Shown here in pieces: positions 1 through 8,122 of a stretch of DNA of 21,502 nt. The DNA is from Magicicada cassinii. Lineage: Eukaryota; Arthropoda; Insecta; Hemiptera; Cicadidae. The notes beneath the pieces were generated by a model. That model did not search any database, was not told the DNA's origin, and saw nothing but the letters and a program-made list of their open reading frames with translations. The stretch's first letter is position 1; each line of letters opens with the position of its first letter. Made by a program: the position numbers and the translations under genes. The stretch is from positions 1 to 21,502 of the forward strand of contig JAOXNS010211012.1 of the NCBI GenBank assembly GCA_028571305.1, given 5' to 3'.

Positions 1-339
1 ATGTTTATCAGTAAATAATAAATTTTCAAGAAATCTGTTTTCATTTAGCAGAAGCTAAAAATTCATTCACACAAGCGGTGTAAATGTAACAGTAAAGGTG
101 CAGTCTAAACTTATTTAGCTAATAGCTTTAAAGGAGTTAATGATATTTAAGTTATCGAAGCTGAGTACTTAGTCTAAATTGTTAAAAATAAACTATATTA
201 ATGCTATATATAGTAACTCACGCCACTTCGCTCTCATAACACTTTAGCGTATCAAAACTTCAAAACAGTTTAATTCACTTGGGATGTGGAATATCCCAAG
301 AGAAGATAGGGGTTCAAGAGGATATTATAAGAGTTAAAT
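1..339. other. AT-rich sequence, no gene seen
   Basis: No reading frame of useful length, RNA gene or repeat family was recognised before the LINE that begins near 340. The true 5' edge of that LINE copy may lie a little earlier, because its upstream codons are too decayed to read. Confidence 0.5.
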
Positions 340-1190
340 AAAAATACAGCTAGGGAAGGCGTTTCAGTATTGGTAGATGTAAAAAATCGAATTCGACAGC
401 GAGACTCGCTTAGCCCTTTATCATTTAATTTGATAATGGACAAAGTCATCGGCGTCGTGGAGCATTTGTCTGAATATCACTTGAGAAGGGAGACACTAAA
501 ATATTGTGTTATGCAGATGATACGGCTGTGACAGCTGAAAGCGAGGACGATGTACAAAGTTTGACGAATGCCCAAAAACGAAGAGGGTAATTTAATATGA
601 AAGTATTATAAGAAAAAGCAAAAGCAGTGGTTTTAGTAGGAACCTGTCACTAACGAGATCGTTAAAAACGATAAAATAATATAACAAATCGTACACTTCA
701 CTTGTTTAGGAGGGTCGTTGAGTCATGATGGTGATAAAATGTCTGTGAATGATCAGAATAAAAAGGAAAACTAGTCGGTGGATGTTTAAATTGGATGGTA
801 TTGAAGAATATATTTTTCTTACCAAGGAGACACATAAAATAAGATTTATAAAGAAGTAATGACTCATTTTCATACCACTAATTTGCATCTTAAAGGCCAT
901 CTCAAACCTCTAAGGCAATGCAAAGATGTGTGGTTACAGAAATTAAGATTTTAAGTAAGTTGCTCAACAATACCAGAAGGCGTAGAAAACGGAATCACAG
1001 TGGTAGCATTGTAGAGTACTATCGTGTACAGCATATAATAATAAATTGTGGCGAAAGTTAAAATTCCATTGTATTTCAAAAGTGACTAACAACAGGGTGG
1101 CGGAAATAGCAAGGAATGAGAATCGTAGCTGGAAAGACAGTATAGGCCTATAGAATAACAAGGTTAAGAAGAAGAGGAGGTGAAGAAGGA
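340..1190 (+). mobile_element. Decayed LINE, reverse transcriptase to C-terminal region
   Basis: This is a remnant of a non-LTR retrotransposon that once encoded an endonuclease/reverse transcriptase for target-primed retroposition. The frame at about 379 reads IRQRDSLSPLSFNLIMD, matching the usual (V/L)RQGDSLSPLLFNLIMD block before the catalytic core. In another frame, 507-570 reads CYADDTAVTAESEDDVQSLT, with the catalytic YADD box at 510-521. Near 700, HFTCLGGSLSHDGDKM corresponds to the F-K-YLGS block. Around 875-930, LKGHLKPLRQ and the following frame resemble the conserved C-terminal segment after the RT. The copy carries several frameshifts and stops, lacks endonuclease and upstream RT, and cannot be active. 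The GA-rich stretch at 1165-1195 is typical near LINE ends. I did not fix the clade. The core is secure; the edges are approximate. Confidence 0.75.
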
Positions 1191-2295
1191 ATTTGAACTT
1201 GCAGGTAGGTTACCGATGAAGTCCAACAATTGGGAACAGAATTTCGTTTAGACTGTTAAAACGGATAGCGAGAGACAAATTAAAGGTGTATGCCGCTGAA
1301 TTAAAGGTGTTAATAAAGTAATGAAGATCATGGTGTAAGCGAATGCAGGTTGTGTTGGTTGTTTGTACTGTTTTAGTGGTTAAGATTCTCCCCGTATACT
1401 AAACAATTTCATTTCTCTGGTTGGAAAATGAAATGAAAATGCGATTTCACCAGTCAGCTACGTACGGTCGCTGTCCGTATTGTTGTATTTTGTTAAACTG
1501 TGCACAAGAGCAGTGAGTGGTCGCCAGCAAAGGTTAACTGACCTGCTGCTGTATGGGATGCTACCGACGTACCGTTACCTGCCGGTCTCCGTTGCCACTG
1601 CAATCTGGAGCAGCGTACATGCATTGTTCTCTTTCCTTGTAAACCTTTTTTCTAGTAAAATGACTATTGTCCATTTGCTGTTACAATGCGGTCACCGAGT
1701 AGGGTCACGAATACGAGCCTCTCTTTATCTTCGTCGCATTCCTTTTTCAGCAGGCAAACGAATCTGTTTATTTAGTAAAGGCTGTGGTTGTTTTAATACT
1801 TCATTGTAGTAAATTTTTGCGGCTTTTGTTTTACTAACGTCAAATTAAAGACGGGAAATTCCGCACGACTTGTTCATAAAAGAAAATTATTTAAAAAACA
1901 AAGAAGATGAACTTTAATACTTACAGATAACACGGATTAATGGTAGATCAGTAGAAACGATTGTCGCTTCAAACAGAATTGTAGCAATTTCATTTACGAA
2001 AAAGAATTTTCAAGAATTTGGCCTATATATCCCTATGAGCCCATCTTCCTGTATTTATGATTTAGTAATAATAACAAAAGGACAACTCGTCGTGGCTGAC
2101 AACGCTTCTTCTTAATGACGGTCTGAAGTTTGTAGAACAACCCAACTAAATGGTTGTTAAAAAATTAATTCTTTCCACAAAACATCTTTCATTATAGGCT
2201 GCAAACTATGTTATAAACTGAAGATGTTTCTTCTTAGAACGACTTGTTTACGTATATTGTCTTTGATATTCCATGTAATGTAGGTTGGAAGGAAT
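1191..2295. other. Unassigned intergenic DNA
   Basis: About 1.1 kb with no recognised gene. The stretch 1440-1810 has more mixed base composition and a 109-codon open frame (+), but the translation shows no family motif, signal peptide or splice context. The first part may include residual LINE 3' sequence. Confidence 0.4.
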
Positions 2296-2307
2296 TATGT
2301 CAAACTA
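2296..2307. repeat. Target-site duplication, left copy
   Basis: TATGTCAAACTA, identical to 2567-2578, directly flanks the 259-bp insertion. Twelve matching bases placed exactly at both ends are very unlikely by chance. Confidence 0.85.
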
Positions 2308-2342
2308 GTGTACTTCGTAGTCTTTCGCGACCGGAGTCAGTG

Positions 2343-2388
2343 TTGTTAACATTAATTCCCGGGCTGTTTGGCCGTGGTCCATTGTTTT
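2343..2388 (+). repeat. Left arm of 46-bp inverted repeat
   Basis: Pairs with 2521-2566 at 44 of 46 positions (hand alignment). It starts TTGTTAACATTAATTCCCGG and ends GGTCCATTGTTTT. A fold of the two arms would form a long stem closing the element interior. Confidence 0.9.
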
Positions 2389-2400
2389 ATAGAAAAACAG

Positions 2401-2458
2401 ACGTTTCGGCAGTGCTATCGACTGCCAACATCAGTGTAAAATCGGGTTACGATAACGT
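2401..2458 (-). ncRNA. Hammerhead-like motif inside the foldback element
   Basis: Read on the minus strand, the order is ACGT (2458-2455), U, an AU-rich segment with a possible GUAA/UUAC stem, CUGAUG, a GGCAGU/ACUGCC stem with a 7-nt loop, then GAA followed by ACGU (2404-2401). The two ACGU blocks could form a 4-bp stem III, and the U after the first fits the cleavage position H17. Against this, the core reads CUGAUGU where A9 of CUGANGA is expected, one extra U lies next to stem II, and stem I is poor. It is either a decayed or unusual ribozyme or a look-alike. Confidence 0.3.
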
Positions 2459-2520
2459 AAGGTGGTAGAACACAGTACTGTGGTTTAAGACTCAACAATG
2501 GACCTTAGACAATGTGGTAG

Positions 2521-2566
2521 AAAACAATGGACCACGGCAAAACAGCCCGGGAATTAATTTTAACAA
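2521..2566 (-). repeat. Right arm of 46-bp inverted repeat
   Basis: Reverse-complement partner of 2343-2388. It ends flush with the right target-site duplication, which fixes this end of the element. The left end of the element lies 35 bp outside the partner arm. Confidence 0.9.
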
Positions 2567-2578
2567 TATGTCAAACTA
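2567..2578. repeat. Target-site duplication, right copy
   Basis: TATGTCAAACTA, identical to 2296-2307. It starts immediately after the right inverted arm ends at 2566. Confidence 0.85.
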
Positions 2579-3186
2579 AATATTGGAAATCACTTTGAAA
2601 TTATTTTCAATTACGATGAATTAGATTAAGAGTAACGCTCTTGCTTAATAGTAAGTTTGAACGTGTAATGAAAAGCTAAGCAGCGAAGATTCCTGTTTTC
2701 GCTTTTGCTTGATGCGCTGTACGCGTATGTACTGTAAGTTGACGAAATATGAAGAACTATTTTGGCAGCTCTCAATTTTGAACCTGTTATTGTTATACGA
2801 GGCGGCTGTTATAGACGAAACTCTTGCACACATCTCATCAAAACTTAAACACACGATCGATCGATAGTAAAATACGACTACAGTGATAACAATGATATAG
2901 TACTTATTTAAGTTTAATAGTATAACAGTTTTAATAGTAAATATTTCTAACAGCTTTTTAACAGGGATTTTAGAATATCTTGGTTTATTTTTACAATACA
3001 GGCATTTACGAACGGAAAGTTGTACATAATATTTTCGATTGGTGACCAAGTGCAATCTAAAAGGACATCCACTTGACAATGGTATGTCAACATCATGTAC
3101 TATGACCCTGCATCTGGAGCCTTTTTATAAAGAATTAACCCATTCAATAATTTTTCAAAGTAGATGTTTTCAGACGTATGTATAGA
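2579..3186. other. Unassigned AT-rich DNA
   Basis: Contains a 144-codon open frame on the minus strand (2645-3079). Its translation is lysine, serine and tyrosine rich with no recognisable domain, and no homologous family comes to mind. Nothing else is supported. Confidence 0.4.
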
Positions 3187-3272
3187 TACAAACAGAATAA
3201 ATGAAATTATTTATAAATAAACAAATAAATACAAAATAATTTCTGATTATACAAACAGAATAAATGAAATTA
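3187..3272 (+). repeat. 23-bp direct repeat pair
   Basis: The 23-bp sequence starting TACAAACAGAATAAATGAAA occurs identically at 3187-3209 and 3250-3272. The 40 bp between are AT-rich (TAAATAAACAAATAAATACA-like). It may be a local duplication or the flanking duplication of a very short insertion. Confidence 0.7.
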
Positions 3273-3524
3273 AACGATGGTTGTCAGAACATGTGGCTAA
3301 ACGAGGCTGATGATCAAGAAAATTACTTGATCTCCTGACCAAGAGAAGTAAAGAAGTCATGGAGACGTCTGTTTGTAATATGAGAGATTACACAACGGAG
3401 ACGTACGGGCACATATACATTATACATAACATATAATATTGTCTAACATCTTCTGGTATACTAATAATTCTTTCAATTATACTACGTATTTTTTTGAATT
3501 GTTCATTCAATTCTGAATCTGTCC

Positions 3525-4060
3525 TAAGACAGGTTTCCGCTGAACTGTGCTCTCCAGGTTGTTCTATCGGGTGCCGCTCTCTTCAGCTGATCATAATTTC
3601 TCCTCCTCATCAAATCTGCTAACATATCACGTATTCTTCCTCCTCGCCCTTCTTCTACCTTCTACATTTTTCTCAATTAGTAACTCCTGTAGGTGGCCCC
3701 TCTAAAAAAGGTGATCAATCCAGTTTTCTTGCCTTTTTTATTTCCTATAGATCTTACAATACTACTCTCTTCATTTATCCTTCTAAGCACTTCTTCATTT
3801 GTTACGTTTTCTTCCCAGCTAATATATTCTATTTTTTGACACAACCGTATTTCAAAGCTTTTCAGATACTTTTTTCATTGTTTCCAGTCGATTATGTCTC
3901 CGATGAATACATTATAAATACATTACACAAAACATTTGTAAATCTCTTCCGTAACTTTACCTCAGTTCCTCTTGTAACCAATAGGTTTCTTATTCTGTTA
4001 AACGCTACTCTTCCAAGTCTACTTCTAATGTCCCATGTACAACTTCCATCCAAGTGATTA
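3525..4060 (-). mobile_element. LINE C-terminal fragment (minus strand)
   Basis: Reading the minus strand from 4056 downward, the pieces appear in family order. SRLGRVAFNRIRNLLV and KLRKRFT correspond to the segment after the YLGS block. ISWEENVTNEEVLRRINEES is a highly characteristic post-RT motif of insect LINEs (usual form ISW-D-VTNEEVL-RV-EERSLL). VEGRRR with RGGRIRDMLADL matches the G(K/R)R-RGRPR block, and NYDQLKRAAPDRTTWRAQFS is the terminal (E-K)-A-DR-(K/T)WR. The motifs lie in different frames, so the copy is frameshifted in several places and lacks everything upstream of the RT C-terminus. The downstream AT-rich part, 3430-3524, may be its 3' UTR. It differs from the families at 5.6-6.0 kb and 13 kb. 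Confidence 0.8.
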
Positions 4061-4082
4061 TACCTGGAACTATATAAATGCC

Positions 4083-4091
4083 TAATTTATA
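4083..4091. repeat. 9-bp target-site duplication, left
   Basis: TAATTTATA is repeated exactly at 4282-4290, on the other side of the 190-bp repeat. The AT-rich context weakens its weight, but the spacing fits the repeat edges. Confidence 0.6.
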
Positions 4092-4281
4092 TATAATAAC
4101 GGCTCCCATGTGTACCACCGAAGTAGCTTAGGAGTAGGCAGGGTAGGCTGCCTTATGCGAGCCGTAGCCTACGGCATACAAGGAAGGCAGTGTGGCCAGC
4201 ACTACGCTTCAGCCGCCCATTATTATCCCCGGGATGTTATTCCAGGTACGCGTTTTCAACAGGCTGAGTCGACCTGATGCA
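4092..4281 (-). mobile_element. 5'-truncated retroposon 3' end, copy 1
   Basis: A GC-richer block in AT-rich DNA. It matches 19105-19315 over about 135 bp: shared GGCTGCCTT, CAAGGAAGG, AGCACTACGCTTCAGC, CCATTATTA and CAGGCTGAGTCGAC. Its other end, reverse-complemented, matches 12700-12741. Read on the minus strand it ends CTCCTAAGCT, CGGTGGTACACAT, GGAGCC and a TTATTAT tail, and the three copies share or lose sequence as 5' truncation predicts. TAATTTATA flanks it on both sides. It is thus a short, 5'-truncated copy of a LINE or SINE whose 3' end is on the low-coordinate side. It contains the small palindrome GCCGTAGCCTACGGC. No protein is readable. Confidence 0.75.
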
Positions 4282-4290
4282 TAATTTATA
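4282..4290. repeat. 9-bp target-site duplication, right
   Basis: TAATTTATA, identical to 4083-4091, adjoins the truncated 5' end of the minus-strand retroposon. Confidence 0.6.
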
Positions 4291-4984
4291 CTTTTCTAAA
4301 TATTTTGACAATACTGTACCGTTTTTATTTGCCAGAACGTACAGATAATACAGTCTTTTATTTTCATTACCAATGAAATATAACTACGTTTTCGTCTACC
4401 ATTGTTGTTATTCTACTTTTGAAAAACATAGAAAGAATAGAATGGGTGGTATAATATCGCATTGCGTGGAAGTGACAGTTAACAACCGTCTTGAGTGGAA
4501 ATAGAGCTCACGAGGTAAATCCGATTTACTGACGTTTAACAGATGCGTACCTTACAGTAACGACAACAAGCAATGTCGAAAACGCGGTTAAAACTGTTGA
4601 AAATAAATGCCAAGGTCAGCAAGCGTCACGAATAACTCGCGAAAAAGGACGAAACACGCCATGAATAAATGAATGTCGATACACCTATCTTTACTGGTCA
4701 GGGCAGAGTGCATACGTGGGATACCTGTGCGGACCGGTTTCTGTTTCCGGCTTCATTCACTTACTCGTATCAATTACTGAATGTAATAACCTGTGTTTAT
4801 GCAGTGTTTAATGTGTACACGTTACACGCGTATTTGTTTCCTTATTTACATTAGAAAAACATGCCACTCAGTTTGAAGGTGGCCTATTATGGTTTCAGTT
4901 TTCCTTTCGGTTGCTATACGATTTTAATACAATGAAATTAAAACATTACGTAAAAATTTCCCAAGACTTTTCACCCCGTCAATT
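4291..4984. other. Unassigned intergenic DNA
   Basis: No gene or known repeat seen. A 61-codon frame at 4669-4854 has no motif and is taken as chance. Confidence 0.4.
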
Positions 4985-4999
4985 TAGATCTTCCTGGTG

Positions 5000-5070
5000 G
5001 CCACTCGCGGATGTTTTTACGGGGGGGGGGTACGAACGGAACCAGACCCCCCAATTTTGTTAACCTGTTA
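5000..5070. repeat. Poly-G tract and possible repeat end
   Basis: Ten G residues at 5021-5030 are followed by ACGAACGGAACCAGACCCCC and AATTTTG. The order G-run, GA-CCAG, AGACCCCC, ATTTT also occurs at 20752-20800, suggesting a shared low-copy repeat. The G-run could pair with the CCCCC that follows. Confidence 0.35.
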
Positions 5071-5378
5071 ATTTTTAGTCTGTTTTATTATTTTTTTAGC
5101 TGTGTACCCTAACATAGTAGTAACTCTTTGTTAAATATACAAACATATTCATTACAGAGCATTAGCGTATACGTTTGAAGAATGAAATAGGAAAATCAGT
5201 TTAGTCAACAAGTGTCTTGTAAACAATGTTTCAATAACGCGTATTTTTATTGTGTTATTTCCGTTTCCTTTAATGGGACTGATTTCCTGAATTCAGGGTG
5301 TTATCACACGTTTTTCAATCACTTTAAAGATAGTAATTTTGATTAGTCTTAACTTGTTTTCTTTTTATATGAAGCCGA

Positions 5379-5429
5379 GTCGACCCGGGACCTCCCCGGC
5401 CAAGCCCAAATTCTAGATACGCCACTATG
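5379..5429 (-). repeat. Dispersed-repeat terminus, AGTGGCGTA type
   Basis: Read on the minus strand this begins AGTGGCGTATCTAGAATTTG and continues GGCTTGGCCGGGGAGGTCCC. The start matches CAGTGGCGTAACTGGG at 20740. CAGTGGCG-like ends are familiar from dispersed elements in arthropods. If 5000-5070 is the other end, the element would be about 430 bp, but no clear terminal inverted repeat or target duplication joins them. Confidence 0.35.
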
Positions 5430-5584
5430 TCTAATAGCACATAAATAATAAACTAAATGTACAACTACCATAGACTAGTAATACGCGTAATACTATAGTA
5501 ATAAACTATACACTGCTTAAAGTTTATAGTTCCGTTAATTTTTGAAATTACACTGAGCCACTGTTATCATAGCCATAAGTAAGC

Positions 5585-6045
5585 TCTCCTGCAGCCTACA
5601 CGTTCAAGCGTGTCTGTCCCTTGTGTGACTTTCCAGTTTCTCGATCCTAGTGTCTCCAGTACGTATCGTATTAGTCTGCCATCGTGTTCACTGTCTTTCC
5701 TTCCCTCGGCGTGTTACCGACTGGCCTTTCATTACTCTTCTAGGAACTTTATTTACGGCTATATACCTTCTATATAGGCTAACCAAGAGCCTTTGAATCT
5801 TTATATATATTTCTAGATTCGTAAACAAACTCCTGAATCCATGGTTATATCGAAATTTCGTCACCACCCTGACTAGGCCACATGTCCACCTTAGTAGTTC
5901 CTCCTTTCAAAGACTGCCATCACGTCGTCAGATCTTTTATGAGGCTCCACGTTACGATCCGTAGACGACAACTGGTCTTAGATGTACTTAACTTAAGCGT
6001 CACTTTCAAATAGCAGCGGATTTCGGTCTGCATGAAGTGTGCAAA
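5585..6045 (-). mobile_element. LINE C-terminal fragment (minus strand), 13-kb type
   Basis: On the minus strand, starting near 6040, the motifs follow family order. EIRCYLKVTLKLST lies where (S-LLS-TKL-LYKT) is usual; LRPVVVYGS matches (I)RPV(V/L)-YGSE-W. AVFERR matches AFERK(I)LR. RYNHGFRSLFTNLEIYIKIQ with RL is the RYN-EL--L--EP-I---IKI-RLRW block. VNKVPRRVMKG corresponds to (N-VPK-VLEGK), and LETLGSRNWKVTQGTDTLER to the terminal (LGVRNW---A-DR--WR). Frameshifts and stops separate the blocks. Only the region downstream of the RT palm survives. The motif set is that of the element at 12965-13970, though this copy is a separate, older-looking insertion. An RT thumb or post-RT origin is secure; the exact ends are not. 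Confidence 0.8.
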
Positions 6046-6059
6046 ATATATTCGTTCCC

Positions 6060-6204
6060 TTAATTACCCGATATCGTATTTAATTATCTTGTGGAATGTT
6101 TAAATCAGGTTTGATTCACTTTGATTTCCAAATATGTGAAATTGAAACTATTTATTCAGGTCTGCTCCATCTTCTGCAGATTTCGGCTCCAACGATTTGA
6201 CACA
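6060..6204. other. Short unassigned spacer
   Basis: AT-rich spacer between the LINE fragment and the simple repeat. No feature recognised. Confidence 0.4.
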
Positions 6205-6310
6205 TACAGAGAGGTAGATAGGCAGACAGAAAGTCAGTAGATAGACAGACAGACACAGACACACCTACACGCGCGCTCGCGCACACGCACACGCCTGTAC
6301 GCACGTGCTC
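6205..6310. repeat. Compound microsatellite, GACA / CA / CG
   Basis: An imperfect run moving from (GACA)n through (CA)n to alternating purine-pyrimidine ACACGCGCGCTCGCGCACAC and then CACGTGC. The 6268-6308 part alternates purine and pyrimidine almost throughout, a composition prone to Z-DNA and to length change. Confidence 0.85.
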
Positions 6311-7094
6311 ATACAAATATATCATATTAATATAGGTTACTACTCATTATAATTGTCAACTAAGTAAGTACAATTTATTGTTCGTTACGTGCTTTATTTA
6401 GGACGTGTGAGATAATTTTAGCGGCCTCTCGAGACGGAGGGTTAAAACTATCGGCTGCTTTAGAACTTAATGGTCTGTGAAAGTAATGAAATAGCTTTTA
6501 CGTGTTATGGCGGGGTATGACATTTATGTTAAGCTGTAAAAAAAACATGTTTTCTTAAAAAGCTGTCGGTAAGGGAAAATCATAGTGTGAGACAGGAAGT
6601 AGAATCTTAGCTTTATTAATGTATCTGAGTTAAGAAAGTCTAACTAATAACCACGCAGTCTGAGTTTAATAACCGTGTCAGTTTAGTGTTTTAGGGGCAC
6701 TGTTCCCAGGGTGGGAAAGTAACCCCAACCTTGTCCGGAGACACATTTTACACACTGCCATCATTTTACAACTTTGATATTTCACATATAGGCCTATGAA
6801 CGGAATAATGACTACGTACGTTTCTTTTTTGCGAGCGAATTTTATTAAAAACAAATATCAGTCTCTAAGGTCATTAAGAGACTGTAGTGAGTTTACTGAT
6901 TAAAAAGAGTCGCCTTTCATTTTTAAATGTTACGTGTTGAAATATTTGTATTTAAATTTGAAATACAGACGTCGGACATCATTAATTTAATTATAGTTTT
7001 TAGAAAATAGAAAAAAAACATTAAAGATGTTTTTATCGTGGTAGCAGAGAGTGAAGAGACCTTAATGTAAATCTGCTAACAATGCACCTTATAA
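6311..7094. other. Unassigned AT-rich DNA
   Basis: No gene found. There is a small inverted repeat CAGTCTCT/AGAGACTG near 6861-6886. A palindromic TATAGGCCTAT lies near 6787. The end may include unreadable upstream parts of the next LINE. Confidence 0.4.
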
Positions 7095-7740
7095 AAGAGC
7101 ACAAGACGTAAAACAATGTAAAAAAGAAAACGGAACTTATTGTTACCGATAGGAATTCGAATAGAGCTGACATACGAATCGATGGTTCAAAACTGAGACA
7201 GGTTAATGCCGTACTTAGCAGGATAACAGCTGAAGGAAGAAACAGACAAGATATTAAATGTAGAGTAGCTCAAGCTAAAGCTACCTTCAACAAGAAGAAA
7301 CGCTGTTCACATCAAACAGTATTAGTACTGTGACAAAGAAAAGTTTATTGAATGTTTTGTATGTATGGATTATGCCTCTGTACGAACTGGAGATGTGGGC
7401 AGTTGGTAAGAGACAAGAGATAGTTGGTAAGTTGCCTTGAAGAAAAGAGTAATGTGGAAACACCTAAACAACAGAAGCAATAAAGAGATTGGGTATCTAA
7501 TAAAACATAACGCATACCTGGTGGCCATCATAGAATGTAACTTAGTAGAGAAGACGTACAGAGGGCGGCCAAGGAAACAATTTATGGAACAAATAACTGA
7601 GAATGAAGTAGCAGGAAGTTATAACGACATGGAGAAAATGGCAGTGGAGAGAAATTCTGAGGAGCCAGTATGAATATTCTGAAGATGACAGCTAATACTG
7701 TCGAAACATTGGAAATATATGTGAAAATATATTCCTTGTA
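7095..7740 (+). mobile_element. LINE C-terminal part with 3' tail (plus strand)
   Basis: From about 7137 one frame reads LIVTDRNSNRADIRIDGSKL, the usual K(T)-(L/M)-V-(R)--N---I-I-G--(L/V) strand after the YADD core. It continues to DIKCRVAQAKATFNKKKR, the (E)I--RIA-AK-AF-KKK block. YELEMWAVGKRQE corresponds to (LYG-E-WT--K). Frame 7437-7673 then gives NKEIGYLIKHNAYLVAIIEC, TYRGRPRKQFMEQI and YNDMEKMAVERNSEEP, matching (LGHV-RH---L---IEGK-EGKRGRGRPR--F---I), S-Y--MK-LA-DR--WR. Roughly 60 residues between these parts are missing, so there is an internal deletion besides frameshifts. A TGA/AATATT tail, a stem-loop motif and an AT hairpin follow. An open frame over the last 78 codons is the survivor of this C-terminus, not a host gene. 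Confidence 0.85.
7679..7735 (+). other. Structured LINE 3' tail: stem-loop plus hairpin
   Basis: CTGAAGA, a GACAG/CTGTC stem with a 6-nt loop (7687-7702) and GAAAC (7703-7707) follow the LINE stop codon region. Then GGAAATATAT (7711-7720) and ATATATTCC (7727-7735) form a hairpin with one bulge. The first part has the order of a hammerhead core, CUGANGA-stem II-GAAA, but an extra U precedes stem II and I find no partner for stem III upstream. Such tails may serve RT recognition of the LINE RNA; that role is inferred. Confidence 0.45.
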
Positions 7741-8063
7741 TAGAAGAAACAAATCTTATTTTTTATTAATAATAATTACAACGAGAATATTTGTGAGAAA
7801 ATAAAATGAACTGTAAAATTAATAATAAAAACCGTTCATTATACATAAACTACAGTACTATTTCTTTCGAGCCTATAATATTTTGAACGCTGATAATATA
7901 AGTAGAAATTCATACGAAATATTACATAATTAAAAATTTTGAAAAATGTGTTCTCGAAATCAACTCAGCTAATGATTAATTGTGTATATTATGAACTGAC
8001 AATATAACGTTTTTCGTTCTTATAAATGAGAGCACTGAACAGTTTCCTCATTAAATAAATTTG
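7741..8063. other. AT-rich spacer
   Basis: Very AT-rich, no gene or repeat family recognised. It may hold the rest of the LINE 3' UTR. Confidence 0.4.
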
Positions 8064-8122
8064 CTCTCCTCCTCTCTTACTCTCACTCACTCACTCACTC
8101 ACTCACTCAACCTCACTCACTG
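8064..8122. repeat. (CTCA)n microsatellite
   Basis: A perfect CTCA run covers 8082-8109, nearly seven units, inside a wider CT-rich tract that resumes as CCTCACTCACTGAC. Confidence 0.9.

Larger units (their letters stand above)
2308..2566 (-). mobile_element. 259-bp foldback element with 12-bp TSD, Penelope-like candidate
   Basis: A sharply bounded insertion. TATGTCAAACTA occurs at 2296-2307 and again at 2567-2578, a perfect 12-bp target-site duplication. Inside, 2343-2388 and 2521-2566 are inverted repeats of 46 bp with two mismatches; each contains a CCCGGG core and CCATTGTTTT at its inner end. The right arm ends exactly at the duplication. The left arm is set back by a 35-bp tail (2308-2342), so the element is asymmetric. 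The interior carries, on the minus strand, CTGATG, a GGCAGT/ACTGCC stem and GAAACG (2402-2434), resembling a hammerhead ribozyme core. Inverted terminal repeats with a one-sided tail, variable-length duplications and hammerhead motifs are known from Penelope-like retroelements. No protein is encoded, so this would be a non-autonomous or deleted copy. A foldback DNA transposon or MITE is the main alternative. Confidence 0.75.

Noticed and set aside
2645-3079. 144-codon open frame (-)
   Set aside because: Composition follows the AT-rich background, with no domain or conserved pattern visible.
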